NCBI GenBank assembly: GCA_030696345.1
Contig: JAUYSK010000016.1
Coordinates: forward strand, 620,001-684,000
Reading direction: 5' to 3'
DNA: 64,000 nucleotides
From: Azonexus sp.
Lineage (GTDB): Bacteria > Pseudomonadota > Gammaproteobacteria > Burkholderiales > Rhodocyclaceae
Shown here: piece after piece, positions 55,247-64,000 of the stretch
Layout of the letters: every line of letters starts with the position of its first letter
How positions within the stretch are numbered: position 1 is the first letter of the stretch
Program-made: the position numbers and the translations under genes
The notes under the pieces: model-generated
The model's input: only the letters and a program-made list of their open reading frames with translations
Told to the model about the DNA's origin: nothing
Databases searched by the model: none

Positions 55247-58225
55247 ATGCCAAGCCCCAGTAATGATTTGCTGCCCCCGTTACCTGCCCCTCTGAGTTGG
55301 GTGGCAGGCGTTCAGCGCTGGCTGATTGTCGGCGTCATCGTGATCAATGCCGTGGTCGCGGCCGTTGCCTTCCAGAGCCTGATGTACAGCCGCGAGCGAA
55401 CGGTCGAACAAGTTCGGAGCACGACCTCGAACCTGGCCAAATTGCTCGAAGAAAACGTCGCGAACTCAGCTCGGAATATTGATCTGGCTTTGCTGAGCGT
55501 TGTCGACTCTCTTGAGCGCCAGGGAAGAGAAGGCCAACTGCAGGACGAAGTCATTGATCAGCGTTTGAAGGTACAGCAGGAGCGTCTTCCCGAAGTTGAT
55601 GCCTTTCGGGTGACCAATGGGCGGGGCGAAGTGCTCTGGGGCAAAGGCGTTAACCGGGCGGCGCCGGCAAGCTATGCTGATCGCGATTTTTTTGCTGAGC
55701 ATCAACGGAAACCGGGTGCTCAAATGATCATTTCCGAGCCAGTTCTCGGGCGCGTATCGGGGCTATGGGTTATTGTTTTTTCCCGCTCCTACCGCAACCC
55801 TGACGGCTCCTTCGCCGGCATTGTGGCAGCGGCCGTTCCGGTCAGCTACTTTACCGAGCTGATTTCAAAACTGGATTTGGGGCCGCACGGCTCGGCGGTT
55901 ATTCGCCAATTGAATCACGGACTGGTAACCCGCTTCCCTGCCGTCGAAGGCAGTGGCGGACAGCTTGGCGACAAAAAGGTCTCTGCCGAGTTCAAGGCGT
56001 TGCTTGAGTCGGGCAAGGAAGTCGGGCATTTCTATGTCCTGGCGGTGGATGGCTATGAGCGGACCTATGCCTTCCATCGGGTTCGCAATATGCCCGTAAT
56101 CCTGGCGGTGGGTCTGGCGCCAGTCGATTATCTCGATAACTGGCACGACGAAGTGCGCAAGACCGCACTGTTGTTCGCTGCCTTTTTCTTGCTGACGGTT
56201 GTTGCTGCCTGGCTTATCCGGCGCTTCTGGCGGCAGCGGCTGAGTGATTCGGCTTCGATGCTGGCCAGTGAATTGCGTTTCCGTGCCTATATAGAGGCTG
56301 CGCCCGAGGGGATCTTTGTCGCTGATCAGCAGGGGCGCTATCTAGATGTCAATCCTGCCGCCTGCCAGCTTGTCGGCTATACGCGGGAAGAGTTACTGGG
56401 CATGACGGTGGCCAATCTTTCACCACCGGACGTTGGGGCTGAATACGATCAGGTTTTTGCAACGGTCAAACGCGAGGGGTCGATCGATATTGAGTTCGAT
56501 CTCTGGCACAAGGAAGGCAGAAGGATTCCGGTTGCTCTGAAATCGATCATCCTTTCCGACGACCGGGTGATGGGTTTCTGTTCCGACATCAGCGAGCGTC
56601 AGCGGGTCATGGCGACGCTGCTGGATAGCGAAGAGCGCTTGCGTCTCGCTCTCGGTGCGGCGAATCAGGGCTGGTTCGATGTCGATCTTCAGGATGGCAA
56701 GGTGACCGTCAGCCCGGAATATGTCCGGATGATTGGCTACGATCCGGAAAACTTTGAGTCTGATCTGGCCGACTGGATCAGTGGTATCCATCCGGATGAT
56801 TGCGAGTCCGTGACAGCGTCCTTCCAGCAGTGTGCCAGTGATGGTGGCCCGCATACGATGGAGTACCGACGCCAGACCCGGTCCGGCGAGTGGATCTGGC
56901 TGAGCTCGGTCGGCAAAATCACGCAATGGGATGCCGATCACCGGGCTCTCAGAATGATCGGAATTCACACCGATGTCACTCCGCGCAAGCAGGCTGAGGC
57001 AGAGCTTGAACTGCACCGCCACCATCTCGAAAAACTGGTCGAGGAACGGACGGCGCAACTGGCCGAAGCGAAAGCCGCTGCCGAAACGGCCAATGTGGCG
57101 AAGAGTGCTTTTCTCGCCAACATGTCGCACGAGATCCGTACCCCGCTCAACGCGATTACCGGCATGGCATACCTGCTCAGGCGCTCGACGCTGACGCCGG
57201 AGCAGGACGAGCGGCTCGAGAAGATCGATTTGGCCGGCCAGCATTTGCTGGAAATCATCAACGCCGTGCTCGACCTCTCCAAGATCGAGGCCGGCAAGTT
57301 CATTCTTGAGGAAACCGGGGTCAACGTCGGGGCGATTGCCGCCAACGTCGCCTCCATGCTTTTCGACCGGGCGCAGGCCAAGCAAGTCAAGCTGCTCGTC
57401 GAGACGCAACCCTTGCCCCATTCCTTGCTGGGTGACCCGACCCGGTTGCAGCAGGCCTTGCTGAACTATGCGACGAATGCGATCAAGTTCACCGAAACCG
57501 GCAGCATCACGCTGCGGGTTTTACCCCTGGAAGACGCACCCGGCAGTGTACTGGTCCGATTCGAAGTGCAGGATACGGGGATCGGTATTCCGCCTGAAGC
57601 AGCAGCGCGGCTGTTTTCCACCTTCGAGCAGGCCGACAACACGACTACCCGCAAATATGGCGGCACCGGGCTTGGCCTGGCCATCACCAAAAAGCTTGCC
57701 CAATTGATGGGGGGCTCAGCCGGGGTGGAGAGCACGCCCGGGGTGGGTAGTACCTTCTGGTTTACGGTGCGGCTCAAGAAGGGTGGCGCTTTCATCCATG
57801 CAAATGCGGCCCCGACCGAGTCGGCCGAGAGTACGCTGATCCGCGACTACAGCAGCCGCCGGATATTGCTGGTTGAAGACGAGATCATCAACCGCGAAGT
57901 CACCCTCGACTTGCTCAAGGATATCGGGCAAAACATCGATGTCGCCGAAGATGGTGTCGAAGCGCTCGAACTCGTGACCAATAACCACTATGACGTGATC
58001 CTGATGGACATGCAGATGCCGCGGATGGATGGCCTGGAGGCGACGCGGCGAATTCGCCTGTTGCCCGGCGAAGCGCGGACGCCGATCATCGCCATGACGG
58101 CGAATGCCTTTGCCGAAGACAAGGTACGGTGTTTCGAGGCCGGGATGAGCGATTTTGTCGCCAAGCCGGTCGATCCGGACACCTTGTTCGAAACCTTGCT
58201 GCGCTGGCTGGCGCCGTCGAAGTAG
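55247..58225 (+). CDS. Membrane hybrid histidine kinase (Cache-PAS-PAS-HisKA-HATPase-REC)
   Basis: 992-aa sensor kinase. It has a membrane helix (~25-45), a Cache-type periplasmic domain ([22 protein letters not shown]), a second helix (~305-325), and two PAS domains ([39 protein letters not shown]). Kinase His628 lies in [17 protein letters not shown], with ATPase motifs [11 protein letters not shown] and [12 protein letters not shown]. The C-terminal receiver has Asp921 in [13 protein letters not shown]. The N-terminal pattern ([17 protein letters not shown]) parallels the kinase at 50150, so the two are paralogues flanking an ABC-F gene. No dedicated response regulator is adjacent. Confidence 0.92.
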   Translation: MPSPSNDLLPPLPAPLSWVAGVQRWLIVGVIVINAVVAAVAFQSLMYSRERTVEQVRSTTSNLAKLLEENVANSARNIDLALLSVVDSLERQGREGQLQDEVIDQRLKVQQERLPEVDAFRVTNGRGEVLWGKGVNRAAPASYADRDFFAEHQRKPGAQMIISEPVLGRVSGLWVIVFSRSYRNPDGSFAGIVAAAVPVSYFTELISKLDLGPHGSAVIRQLNHGLVTRFPAVEGSGGQLGDKKVSAEFKALLESGKEVGHFYVLAVDGYERTYAFHRVRNMPVILAVGLAPVDYLDNWHDEVRKTALLFAAFFLLTVVAAWLIRRFWRQRLSDSASMLASELRFRAYIEAAPEGIFVADQQGRYLDVNPAACQLVGYTREELLGMTVANLSPPDVGAEYDQVFATVKREGSIDIEFDLWHKEGRRIPVALKSIILSDDRVMGFCSDISERQRVMATLLDSEERLRLALGAANQGWFDVDLQDGKVTVSPEYVRMIGYDPENFESDLADWISGIHPDDCESVTASFQQCASDGGPHTMEYRRQTRSGEWIWLSSVGKITQWDADHRALRMIGIHTDVTPRKQAEAELELHRHHLEKLVEERTAQLAEAKAAAETANVAKSAFLANMSHEIRTPLNAITGMAYLLRRSTLTPEQDERLEKIDLAGQHLLEIINAVLDLSKIEAGKFILEETGVNVGAIAANVASMLFDRAQAKQVKLLVETQPLPHSLLGDPTRLQQALLNYATNAIKFTETGSITLRVLPLEDAPGSVLVRFEVQDTGIGIPPEAAARLFSTFEQADNTTTRKYGGTGLGLAITKKLAQLMGGSAGVESTPGVGSTFWFTVRLKKGGAFIHANAAPTESAESTLIRDYSSRRILLVEDEIINREVTLDLLKDIGQNIDVAEDGVEALELVTNNHYDVILMDMQMPRMDGLEATRRIRLLPGEARTPIIAMTANAFAEDKVRCFEAGMSDFVAKPVDPDTLFETLLRWLAPSK

Positions 58226-58258
58226 GCTCAACCTAATCCGCATTTAGCGCCCGTTCAT

Positions 58259-58365
58259 GGTTCGATACGCCCTGCTACGCATGGCTACTCACCACGAACG
58301 GGCTTTATTGTGAAGGGAGAAGCTTCCGTTCGCCCTGAGTGGCGCGCGCAGTGGGCGTATCGAAG
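58259..58365. repeat. REP-type repeat pair (inverted)
   Basis: Copy 58259-58301 (TTCGATACGCCCTGCTACGC...CACGAACGGG) and inverted copy 58326-58365. It lies between the convergent ends of the hybrid kinase and the second GIY-YIG gene. Confidence 0.85.
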
Positions 58366-58385
58366 GGTTTGGTTGGTCGTTAGGT

Positions 58386-58661
58386 TCAGTTTTCCTTGGC
58401 CAGCGACAGCCTGGCGGCCAGCGCCCGCTTCTCCGCCGGGCTCAATTTCTTGACCTGATACTCTGCCTGCGAAGCCGCCGAACGGTCGGCATGCGGCTCG
58501 CTGCCCAGTAGCCGCAGTGGCGGATGCGAGCGGGTGTAGCGGGCGCCCTTGCCATTGACGTGGGCGGCGTAGCGGGCTTCGACATCGACGGTGATACCGG
58601 TGTAGACGCTGCCGTCGGTGCACTCGATCAGGTAGAGAAACCAGGGCTTGGCGTTGGCCAT
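58386..58661 (-). CDS. GIY-YIG nuclease-fold protein (UPF0213)
   Basis: 91-aa protein with the canonical family start WFLYLIECTDGSVYTGITVDVEARYAAH, then ARYTRSHPPLRLLGSEPHADRSAAS and QAEYQVKKLSPAEKRAL. ATG 58661 is chosen because the family begins there. It is more canonical than the GIY-YIG protein at 33208. Biological role unknown. A REP pair lies directly downstream, and a ClpX-like gene ends 16 bp upstream. Confidence 0.9.
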   Translation of the reverse strand: MANAKPWFLYLIECTDGSVYTGITVDVEARYAAHVNGKGARYTRSHPPLRLLGSEPHADRSAASQAEYQVKKLSPAEKRALAARLSLAKEN

Positions 58662-58677
58662 CGGGGGGTTTGGTTTT

Positions 58678-59697
58678 TTACGTTTTTCGCGGGTCGACCG
58701 CAGCAATGCCCAACTCGGCTTTCTCGAACAAGGAACGGATGATCACCTTGCGAATCCCCGGATTGTCCGGGATGGCGTAGATCACATCGGTCATCATTTC
58801 CTCGAAAATGCCGCGCAGGCTGCGGGCACCGGCCTTGTATTCGATGGCCAGTTCGGCGATCTGGCGGAAGACTTCGGCTTCGATCTGCAACTCGACGCCA
58901 TCGGCCGCCAGCATGGCAGCAAACTGTTTGTAGATGGCGTTGCGCGGCTCGGTCATGATGCGGATCAGCATGTCCTGCGAGAGGTCCAGCAGGCGCGTGA
59001 CGACCGGCAGGCGGCCGGCGAATTCGGGGATCAGGCCGAATTCCAGCAGGTCGGTCGGCTTGACGCGGGCATTCAGGCGCTCGAGGATTTTCTGGTCGTC
59101 ACCGGTCGAGGTCGAGATGAAGCCGAAGGTGTGCGTCTGGGTCAGGATGTGATCAAGGCCGACGAAGGCGCCGCCGCAGATGAACAGGATGTTGGTGGTA
59201 TCGATATGCCGCCCGTCCTTGAGGCGAACGGGGGCGCCTTCCATGATCTTGAGCAAGGCGTGCTGGACGCTTTCGCCGGAGGTGCCGCGAGCCTGTCCGC
59301 CGGCGGCTTTCAGCTTGTCGACTTCATCGACGAAAACGATGCCACGCTGGGCGCGGGCCAGATCGCCATCGGCGCGGTCGAGCAGGCGGTGCAGGATGGC
59401 TTCGATTTCATCGCCGACAAATTGCGTCTGGGCCAGCGACGTGGCGTCGGCGGTGACGAAGGGTACGTCGAGAATGCGGGCCAGCGTTTCGCAGAGCAGT
59501 GTCTTGCCGGTGCCGGTCGGGCCGATCAGCAGGATGTTGCTTTTAGTCAATTCAACACTGTCCACCGCAGCATTCGCCGCCATGCGGCGAAAGTGGGCGT
59601 AAATGGCGACGGCCAGGGTGCGTTTGGCTGCTTCCTGGCCGATGACGTGCTCGGAGAGTCGGCGAACGATCTCGCTGGGTTTGAGGTGGGCGGGCAT
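58678..59697 (-). CDS. ClpX-like AAA+ ATPase without zinc-binding domain
   Basis: 339-aa AAA+ protein close to ClpX but missing the N-terminal zinc domain of about 60 residues; the frame closes 12 codons upstream, so this is not a mis-called start. Walker A GPTGTGKT (59-66), Walker B GIVFVDEVDK (119-128) and the sensor run GLIPEFAGRLPVV are intact. The pore loop reads QFVG where ClpX has GYVG. The RKH loop insert is missing after LLKIMEGAP. The ClpP-docking loop has TFGF where ClpX has IGF. It is probably a specialised unfoldase paralogue; no clpP or lon is nearby, unlike the housekeeping clpX locus. Confidence 0.85.
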   Translation of the reverse strand: MPAHLKPSEIVRRLSEHVIGQEAAKRTLAVAIYAHFRRMAANAAVDSVELTKSNILLIGPTGTGKTLLCETLARILDVPFVTADATSLAQTQFVGDEIEAILHRLLDRADGDLARAQRGIVFVDEVDKLKAAGGQARGTSGESVQHALLKIMEGAPVRLKDGRHIDTTNILFICGGAFVGLDHILTQTHTFGFISTSTGDDQKILERLNARVKPTDLLEFGLIPEFAGRLPVVTRLLDLSQDMLIRIMTEPRNAIYKQFAAMLAADGVELQIEAEVFRQIAELAIEYKAGARSLRGIFEEMMTDVIYAIPDNPGIRKVIIRSLFEKAELGIAAVDPRKT

Positions 59698-59827
59698 CAG
59701 TTTTTCCGGTAGGTTCCCAATGCCGCGATGCTATTCCCCTTTGCCTCCGGCGGCAAAGGCGGCGTGGATGCGCTGCTGGCGCTGGAGCGCTATGATGGTC
59801 GTTAACGGGGAAAAATCGGAGGTTGCG

Positions 59828-60319
59828 ATGTCAATGAATATTCGATTTGCGCTGGCAGTATGTGCGCTGGTCGGGCAGATGGTGCTCGCCGGTTGCGCAA
59901 CCGAGTCGGCAAAGTTGCCGCCGCCCAGGGAGCGAGTGGCTTATCTCGATACCAATGCTTTTGATCGTTCGCTGACCTCGTCGCTCTCGGCGAATCTGGA
60001 TACGGTCGAGATTCCCGTCAATGACAAGATTTCGCCGATCGCCATTCCCGATCGCCTGAACAAATGGCTGGCTGCAGTCGATGCGAATGGCGGTGCGGTT
60101 GAGGTCAAGCAGGTGGATAACAGCCAGGGGAAGACCCGGAGCTTTCCGATTATCCTGATCGGTCTGGCAATTGAAGTGGTTCGGCTGCTTCGTGGCGATC
60201 CGCAGGAGAAGGTTTATCAGCCGGCCGCCGGCTACGATGCGGATATCTTTGTCCGTCAGGAGCCGGGCGGCGAGCGCATCATCGAACGCGTTGTGCTGCG
60301 CCGCAAAGACGTCAAATAG
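59828..60319 (+). CDS. Predicted lipoprotein of unknown function
   Basis: 163-aa protein with a lipoprotein signal (MSMNIRFALAVCALVGQM, lipobox LAGC). The mature part has no family I recognise; it contains IPVNDKISPIAIPDRLNKWL and a hydrophobic segment, FPIILIGLAIEVVRLLRG, that could touch the membrane. A GGAGG site supports ATG 59828. It lies alone between the divergent ClpX-like gene and convergent pldA. Confidence 0.75.
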   Translation: MSMNIRFALAVCALVGQMVLAGCATESAKLPPPRERVAYLDTNAFDRSLTSSLSANLDTVEIPVNDKISPIAIPDRLNKWLAAVDANGGAVEVKQVDNSQGKTRSFPIILIGLAIEVVRLLRGDPQEKVYQPAAGYDADIFVRQEPGGERIIERVVLRRKDVK

Positions 60320-60320
60320 C

Positions 60321-60346
60321 AAAAACCGGAAGCGAGTGCTTCCGGT
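60321..60346 (-). terminator. Rho-independent terminator of pldA
   Basis: Perfect 9-bp stem (60325-60333 with 60338-60346), 4-base loop and five T residues on the minus strand, 10 bp past the pldA stop. The stem could also stop the convergent lipoprotein transcript. Confidence 0.8.
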
Positions 60347-60355
60347 CTCTGGCGC

Positions 60356-61438
60356 TTACCAGTCAACCAGCGAGATGCCGGCACCGACCATCGTTTGCCG
60401 ATGGTTGTAGTCGATCAGGCTTTCACCATAGCCGGAGAAGGCCGAAAGGTGACCTTTCAGGCGGCCGGCAATCGGTATGGCCCAGTCCAGTTTGATCGAG
60501 CCTCTTGATTGATCGCCACCACGCAGTGAATGACGGCCTTGCAATGAGACGATGTGTTCGCCCAGGCGCTGGGCCACGATGATCTCGCCCCGGCCGAGGT
60601 AGTTCTCGATGGCGGGATTGTTGTCGTTCTGGTCGCTTTCCGGAATCCGCCACCAGGGACGAACCTGAATGCTCAGATCGTCGTGTTCGATGCCAAACTG
60701 GGCGATCACCCGGTTCCAACTGCGGGAGAGCGGATTGGCCCGGCCATTCGACTGGTGATTGAGGCTGATGCCCGACATCCGCAGGTTCCAGCCGCCCAAT
60801 GCCAGCGGTGTCCGGAAGACCAGCATGGCTTCGGGCTCGTAGTTGGTTTCGCGGAATGGCCGGGAAAGGTCACCATTGTAGATCTGCCAGCGGGAGCTCT
60901 GGGTGTAGCCCACCCACAGACTGCCGTTATTTCCGAAGATGTTGTTGAAGACCTTGGTCTTGAAACTGAGCTGGAATTGCGCTTCGGTCGCCTTCAGGTC
61001 CAGCGGGGCGCTGAGGCTGTTGGCGCTGTTGCCCGAAGTGGGCTGGCGGTTGCTACTGTCGGTGTAAGTGCCAAACAGCAGGTAGGTCGGTTTGTAGGTG
61101 CGCAGCTCGAACTGGGTGTGCGTCGTGTCCGGCGCCAGATCCCAGTCGTCGATCATTTTTGAGGTGGCATAGTTCGGCTGCGCTGCTTCGGCCTGACGCT
61201 TGTCATCGTTGGCCTTGAGCTCGGCTGGCGGCGTGGTCGCGCCGGTCAGATTGGCTGCACCAACAGCTGCTGCCGGTGTTGCCGGCTTGGGTTGGAAAGC
61301 CTTGTCGTAACAGGCGAGGCGCTGGCTGTTGTCGGCGATGCTGCCGCATTCGTTGGCCTGTACCGACAGCGATGCGCCGGCGAAGGCCACGGCGAGACAG
61401 GCCCGAAGGCGGGAGGTGGCTAGGCGCTGCGAACTCAT
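60356..61438 (-). CDS. pldA: Outer membrane phospholipase A (OMPLA)
   Basis: Outer membrane beta-barrel phospholipase of 360 aa. It has a signal peptide (SRLRACLAVAFAGASLSVQA), a short Cys pair region, an Ala/Pro-rich linker, then the barrel. The catalytic motif NHQSNGR has His228 and Ser230 in SGISLNHQSNGR, and Trp/Tyr-rich strands follow (VGYTQSSRWQIYNG, IQVRPWWRIPE). It ends in an aromatic residue (SLVDW), the barrel insertion signal. ATG 61438 is chosen at the signal peptide. The product is longer than E. coli PldA because of the N-terminal linker. Confidence 0.9.
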   Translation of the reverse strand: MSSQRLATSRLRACLAVAFAGASLSVQANECGSIADNSQRLACYDKAFQPKPATPAAAVGAANLTGATTPPAELKANDDKRQAEAAQPNYATSKMIDDWDLAPDTTHTQFELRTYKPTYLLFGTYTDSSNRQPTSGNSANSLSAPLDLKATEAQFQLSFKTKVFNNIFGNNGSLWVGYTQSSRWQIYNGDLSRPFRETNYEPEAMLVFRTPLALGGWNLRMSGISLNHQSNGRANPLSRSWNRVIAQFGIEHDDLSIQVRPWWRIPESDQNDNNPAIENYLGRGEIIVAQRLGEHIVSLQGRHSLRGGDQSRGSIKLDWAIPIAGRLKGHLSAFSGYGESLIDYNHRQTMVGAGISLVDW

Positions 61439-61545
61439 TGAAATCTTTCTGTACTGGCATTGAAACTGAGTGCCGAGAGTATCACGTGCGAAATCCGCCG
61501 GCCTCCGGATATCCCTCATATGCCAAACGCCTTGCCATTCCCGGG

Positions 61546-61803
61546 TCAGGCCTTTTCGGGCAGGACGATATTGACTTCCAGCACCTCGTAATTACCCTGC
61601 TTTTCCAGCGACACGCGGATGTCTTCGGTGTTCACCTTGACGTATTTGGAAATCACGGCGATCAGCTCGCGTTGCAGGTCGGGCAGGAAGTTGGCGCTGC
61701 TGCCGCCGCCATCGCGTTCATGAGCGATGATCAGCTGCAGGCGCTCCTTGGCCAGGTGGGCGGTTTTCGGCTTGTTGCCGAAGATCAGGGAAAACAGCGA
61801 CAT
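61546..61803 (-). CDS. minE: Cell division topological specificity factor MinE
   Basis: 85-aa regulator that drives MinD oscillation. It has the MinD-stimulating region [17 protein letters not shown] and the C-terminal topology domain ([24 protein letters not shown]). It starts 1 bp after minD, as usual for min operons. Confidence 0.97.
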   Translation of the reverse strand: MSLFSLIFGNKPKTAHLAKERLQLIIAHERDGGGSSANFLPDLQRELIAVISKYVKVNTEDIRVSLEKQGNYEVLEVNIVLPEKA

Positions 61804-61804
61804 C

Positions 61805-62620
61805 TCACTTGCCTCCGAACAGGCGCTTCAGCAGGCTGGGCTTGACGTAGTCGACGAAACGCAGCGGCTTGTCTTCACCGAGGAAGCGGCCGACGACGTC
61901 CTGATAGGCCAGCGAAACGTCGGATTCCTTCTGGTGAATGACCGGGGCGCCCTGGTTGGAGGCCTGCAGCACATCTTCCGATTCCGGAATGACACCGATG
62001 ATGGGCACCCGCAGGATTTCCTGGATGTCCTTGTACGAGAGCATTTCGCCGGCTTCGACGCGGGTCGGGTTGTAGCGCGTGATGAGCAGGTGTTCCTTGA
62101 CCGGATCGCGGCCTTCGATGGCACGACGCGACTTGGCCTGGAGGATGCCGAGAATGCGGTCGGAGTCGCGCACCGAGGAAACTTCCGGATTGGTGACGAC
62201 GACGGCTTCGTCGGCGAAGGTCAGGGCCATGACGGCGCCGGACTCGATTCCAGCCGGAGAATCGCAAATGATGTAATCGAAGCCCTGGTGTTCCAGGTCT
62301 TTCAGCACCTTCTCGACGCCTTCTTCCGACAGCGCATCCTTGTCACGGGTCTGCGAGGCGGGGAGCACGTAGAGGTTGTCGCAGTGCTTGTCCTTGATCA
62401 GCGCCTGGGTCAGCGTTGCTTCGCCGTTGATGACGTTGATCAGGTCATACACGACGCGGCGCTCACAGCCCATGATCAGGTCAAGGTTGCGCAGGCCGAC
62501 GTCGAAGTCGATAACGGCTGTCTTGAAGCCGCGCTGGGCGAGGCCGGTGGAAAAGCTGGCGCTGGTGGTGGTCTTGCCGACCCCGCCCTTGCCGGAGGTT
62601 ACGACGATGATTCTGGTCAC
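61805..62620 (-). CDS. minD: Septum site-determining ATPase MinD
   Basis: 271-aa deviant Walker ATPase of the Min system, which places the division septum. It has the P-loop [10 protein letters not shown] (9-18), [16 protein letters not shown], and the C-terminal amphipathic membrane-targeting helix ([12 protein letters not shown]). The start is GTG at 62620. It lies between minC and minE on the minus strand. Confidence 0.97.
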   Translation of the reverse strand: MTRIIVVTSGKGGVGKTTTSASFSTGLAQRGFKTAVIDFDVGLRNLDLIMGCERRVVYDLINVINGEATLTQALIKDKHCDNLYVLPASQTRDKDALSEEGVEKVLKDLEHQGFDYIICDSPAGIESGAVMALTFADEAVVVTNPEVSSVRDSDRILGILQAKSRRAIEGRDPVKEHLLITRYNPTRVEAGEMLSYKDIQEILRVPIIGVIPESEDVLQASNQGAPVIHQKESDVSLAYQDVVGRFLGEDKPLRFVDYVKPSLLKRLFGGK

Positions 62621-62671
62621 GTGTGTTCTCGCTGGGTAAGTGGTGAAAAAAGCTCGCGTCGAAACGCGCGA

Positions 62672-63427
62672 TTAACGGAGGGCCAGGGCAGCAACGGTCA
62701 GGCGCAGTTCGCCGCCTTCTTCAATCAGGCTGACGGTGGCCGGCTGGCGGGCGAGTTCGGCGGGAACGCCGGCCTCGAAAGTGCGGTAGATGCCGGCGAT
62801 GGAAACCAGTTCGGCCTCCAGGCTGGTCGTGAAGATGCGGGCGGCCTTGTCGCCGCTGGCGCCGGCCAGAGCGCGGCCACGCAAGGGCGCATAGACGTGG
62901 ATGTTGCCGTCGGCGATAACTTCGGCACCGGCGCTGATCATCGCCATGACGATCAGATCGCTGCCTTTGGCGTAGAAACGCTGGCCGGAACGCAGTGGCT
63001 TGTCGAGAATGATGGTTCGTGGCGCGGGTTCGGGGCTGGGCGGTGGCGTAACTTCAACTGGCGCAACCGGCGCTGGCGCTTCCACGGCCTTGGTGCGCGG
63101 GGCGCGGCTCAGGGCATCGCTGGCGACGGTCGGCAGGCCGGCTGAGGCAGCGTCAGCGGCCAGTACATCCGGCAGGCCACGTGTGGCGACGGCGGTCAGG
63201 CCGGAATTGCCCAGCAGCTGGCGGATTTGCGCCCAGTCGGCGTTATCTGGGAGCTGATCGGCATTGCTGAAATCGAGGACCGCCAGTTCGTTTTCGAAGA
63301 AATCCGGGCTGTTGCCGGTCAATTCGGCCAGGGCGGCGTGCAGTGTGGCGGGGTCGGTGGTGCGGAGATGCGTCTGGATGATCTTGAGCGAAGTGCCCTT
63401 GAACTGAATCGGTGAGTCTTTGGCCAT
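62672..63427 (-). CDS. minC: Septum site-determining protein MinC
   Basis: 251-aa inhibitor of FtsZ ring formation. The N-terminal FtsZ-binding domain ([19 protein letters not shown]) is followed by an Ala/Pro linker ([20 protein letters not shown]) and the C-terminal beta-helix ([34 protein letters not shown] in separate motifs). ATG 63427 is chosen over a start 99 bp earlier because MinC begins with this domain. It is the first gene of minCDE. Confidence 0.95.
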   Translation of the reverse strand: MAKDSPIQFKGTSLKIIQTHLRTTDPATLHAALAELTGNSPDFFENELAVLDFSNADQLPDNADWAQIRQLLGNSGLTAVATRGLPDVLAADAASAGLPTVASDALSRAPRTKAVEAPAPVAPVEVTPPPSPEPAPRTIILDKPLRSGQRFYAKGSDLIVMAMISAGAEVIADGNIHVYAPLRGRALAGASGDKAARIFTTSLEAELVSIAGIYRTFEAGVPAELARQPATVSLIEEGGELRLTVAALALR

Positions 63428-63600
63428 ACCTGCTGCGGGTGTTTCAAAAGGGGCGCGATTATCACACAGGCGGGTTACAGGAAAATGAAAATGCTCATTT
63501 TTCGGCGTTGATCGCAGCACTGTCAAAATTCCGTAGTCGGGCTTTACTTAGCGATTCACCGAGGTGATAGTGCACCGGATGAAGCCATGCCGGAATTCGC

Positions 63601-64000
63601 ATGAACAATAAATTTGCCTGGTTCTCCGCATCGCGCCCACTGCGCTGGCGTTTTGTTGCGGCGCTGGTGGTCGTCTTTGTACTGATCGGCAGCCTGACTG
63701 TGCTCTTCTTCGAGTATTCGACCGGTCGCATTGTCGACCGGCTGGGGCGCGGATTTGCCGAACGTCAGGCGCAATTCGACCGGGAGCGCATCCTCGGGCC
63801 GTTGCTGACCGAGATTGCCTTGTCGCACAAGCTGGCTGATTCGCCGCTGTTGAAGCGCTGGGCCGAGCATGAAGACGAGCCCGCCTTGAAGGCGGAGGCG
63901 CTCGGTGAGCTCGAAAGCTACCGCAGCCATTTTCGCGATGGCAGCTTTTTCTTCATCCCGGTGAAGTCCGGAAACTACTATTTCAATGACCGGGTCAACG
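63601..64000 (+). CDS. Membrane sensor protein, 3' part outside window
   Basis: 133 codons are visible and the frame is open to the right edge. A membrane helix (~17-42, FVAALVVVFVLIGSLTVLFF) is followed by a periplasmic helical and Cache-like segment (SHFRDGSFFFIPVKSGNYYFND). This N-terminus is common in GGDEF and sensor-kinase proteins, so the output domain cannot be decided here. It is divergent from minC with a 173-bp gap that holds both promoters. Confidence 0.75.
   Translation, partial: MNNKFAWFSASRPLRWRFVAALVVVFVLIGSLTVLFFEYSTGRIVDRLGRGFAERQAQFDRERILGPLLTEIALSHKLADSPLLKRWAEHEDEPALKAEALGELESYRSHFRDGSFFFIPVKSGNYYFNDRVN

Noticed and set aside
58678..59697. Housekeeping clpX
   Set aside because: The zinc-binding domain and RKH loop are missing, and there is no clpP/lon context.

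Overview
The window (about 60 % GC) looks like chromosomal DNA of a betaproteobacterium of the Rhodocyclaceae, most like Dechloromonas/Azonexus. This rests on gene content and gene order, not on a database match: a chpA/pilT/pilU twitching set, the yqgE-ruvX-pyrR-pyrB-pyrC' run, minCDE with a pldA phospholipase, many c-di-GMP and hybrid-kinase proteins, and respiratory formate and aldehyde oxidation. I saw no insertion sequence, prophage or CRISPR array.

Layout. 1-5.1 kb: the 3' part of a giant ChpA/PilL hybrid kinase. 5-10.2 kb: a divergent photolyase, then yqgE, ruvX, pyrR, pyrB and a catalytically dead pyrC' in an overlapping operon ended by a strong terminator. 10.5-13 kb: a PhnD-like periplasmic binding protein translationally coupled to a membrane diguanylate cyclase. 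13-21.3 kb: the yggS-proC-yggT-yggU cluster (minus strand), pilT-pilU, a DUF4197 protein, rep helicase and an Ala/Lys-rich secreted protein. 21.4-26.4 kb: a c5-type cytochrome and a tungsten aldehyde oxidoreductase operon (ferredoxin, AOR catalytic subunit, FAD subunit, MoaD-like carrier, small unknown). 26.4-42 kb, minus strand: a formate dehydrogenase and selenocysteine region, in transcription order fdnG(Sec)-fdnH-fdnI-fdhE-selA-flavoprotein-GIY-YIG-selB-selC-GcvH-like-DsrE-like-mobA, followed by an HD-GYP sensor.

42-49.4 kb: a DsrE-like protein, an AcoR-type sigma-54 activator, a divergent aldehyde dehydrogenase with its DUF779 partner, a tungstate-type ABC transporter without its binding protein, and moeA. 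49.4-60.3 kb: small proteins, two hybrid histidine kinases of the same design flanking an ABC-F ATPase, a second GIY-YIG gene, and a ClpX-like ATPase without the zinc domain. 60.3-64 kb: pldA, minE-minD-minC and the start of a membrane sensor.

How it fits together. The centre of the window is a Mo/W and selenium redox island. FdnG needs selenocysteine, so selA, selB and tRNA-Sec sit in the same run (selD is not in the window). FdnG and AOR both need pyranopterin cofactor, and mobA, moeA, a MoaD-like carrier and tungstate-type transport genes are close by. Aldehydes can be handled by the W-dependent AOR or by the NAD-dependent aldehyde dehydrogenase. The clearest regulatory result is a perfect sigma-54 promoter consensus in front of fdnG, with a 16-bp inverted repeat upstream, near a gene for a sigma-54 activator. 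A second, weaker sigma-54 site precedes the aldehyde dehydrogenase. This suggests joint control of formate and aldehyde oxidation. Paired REP-type repeats lie at three gene ends.
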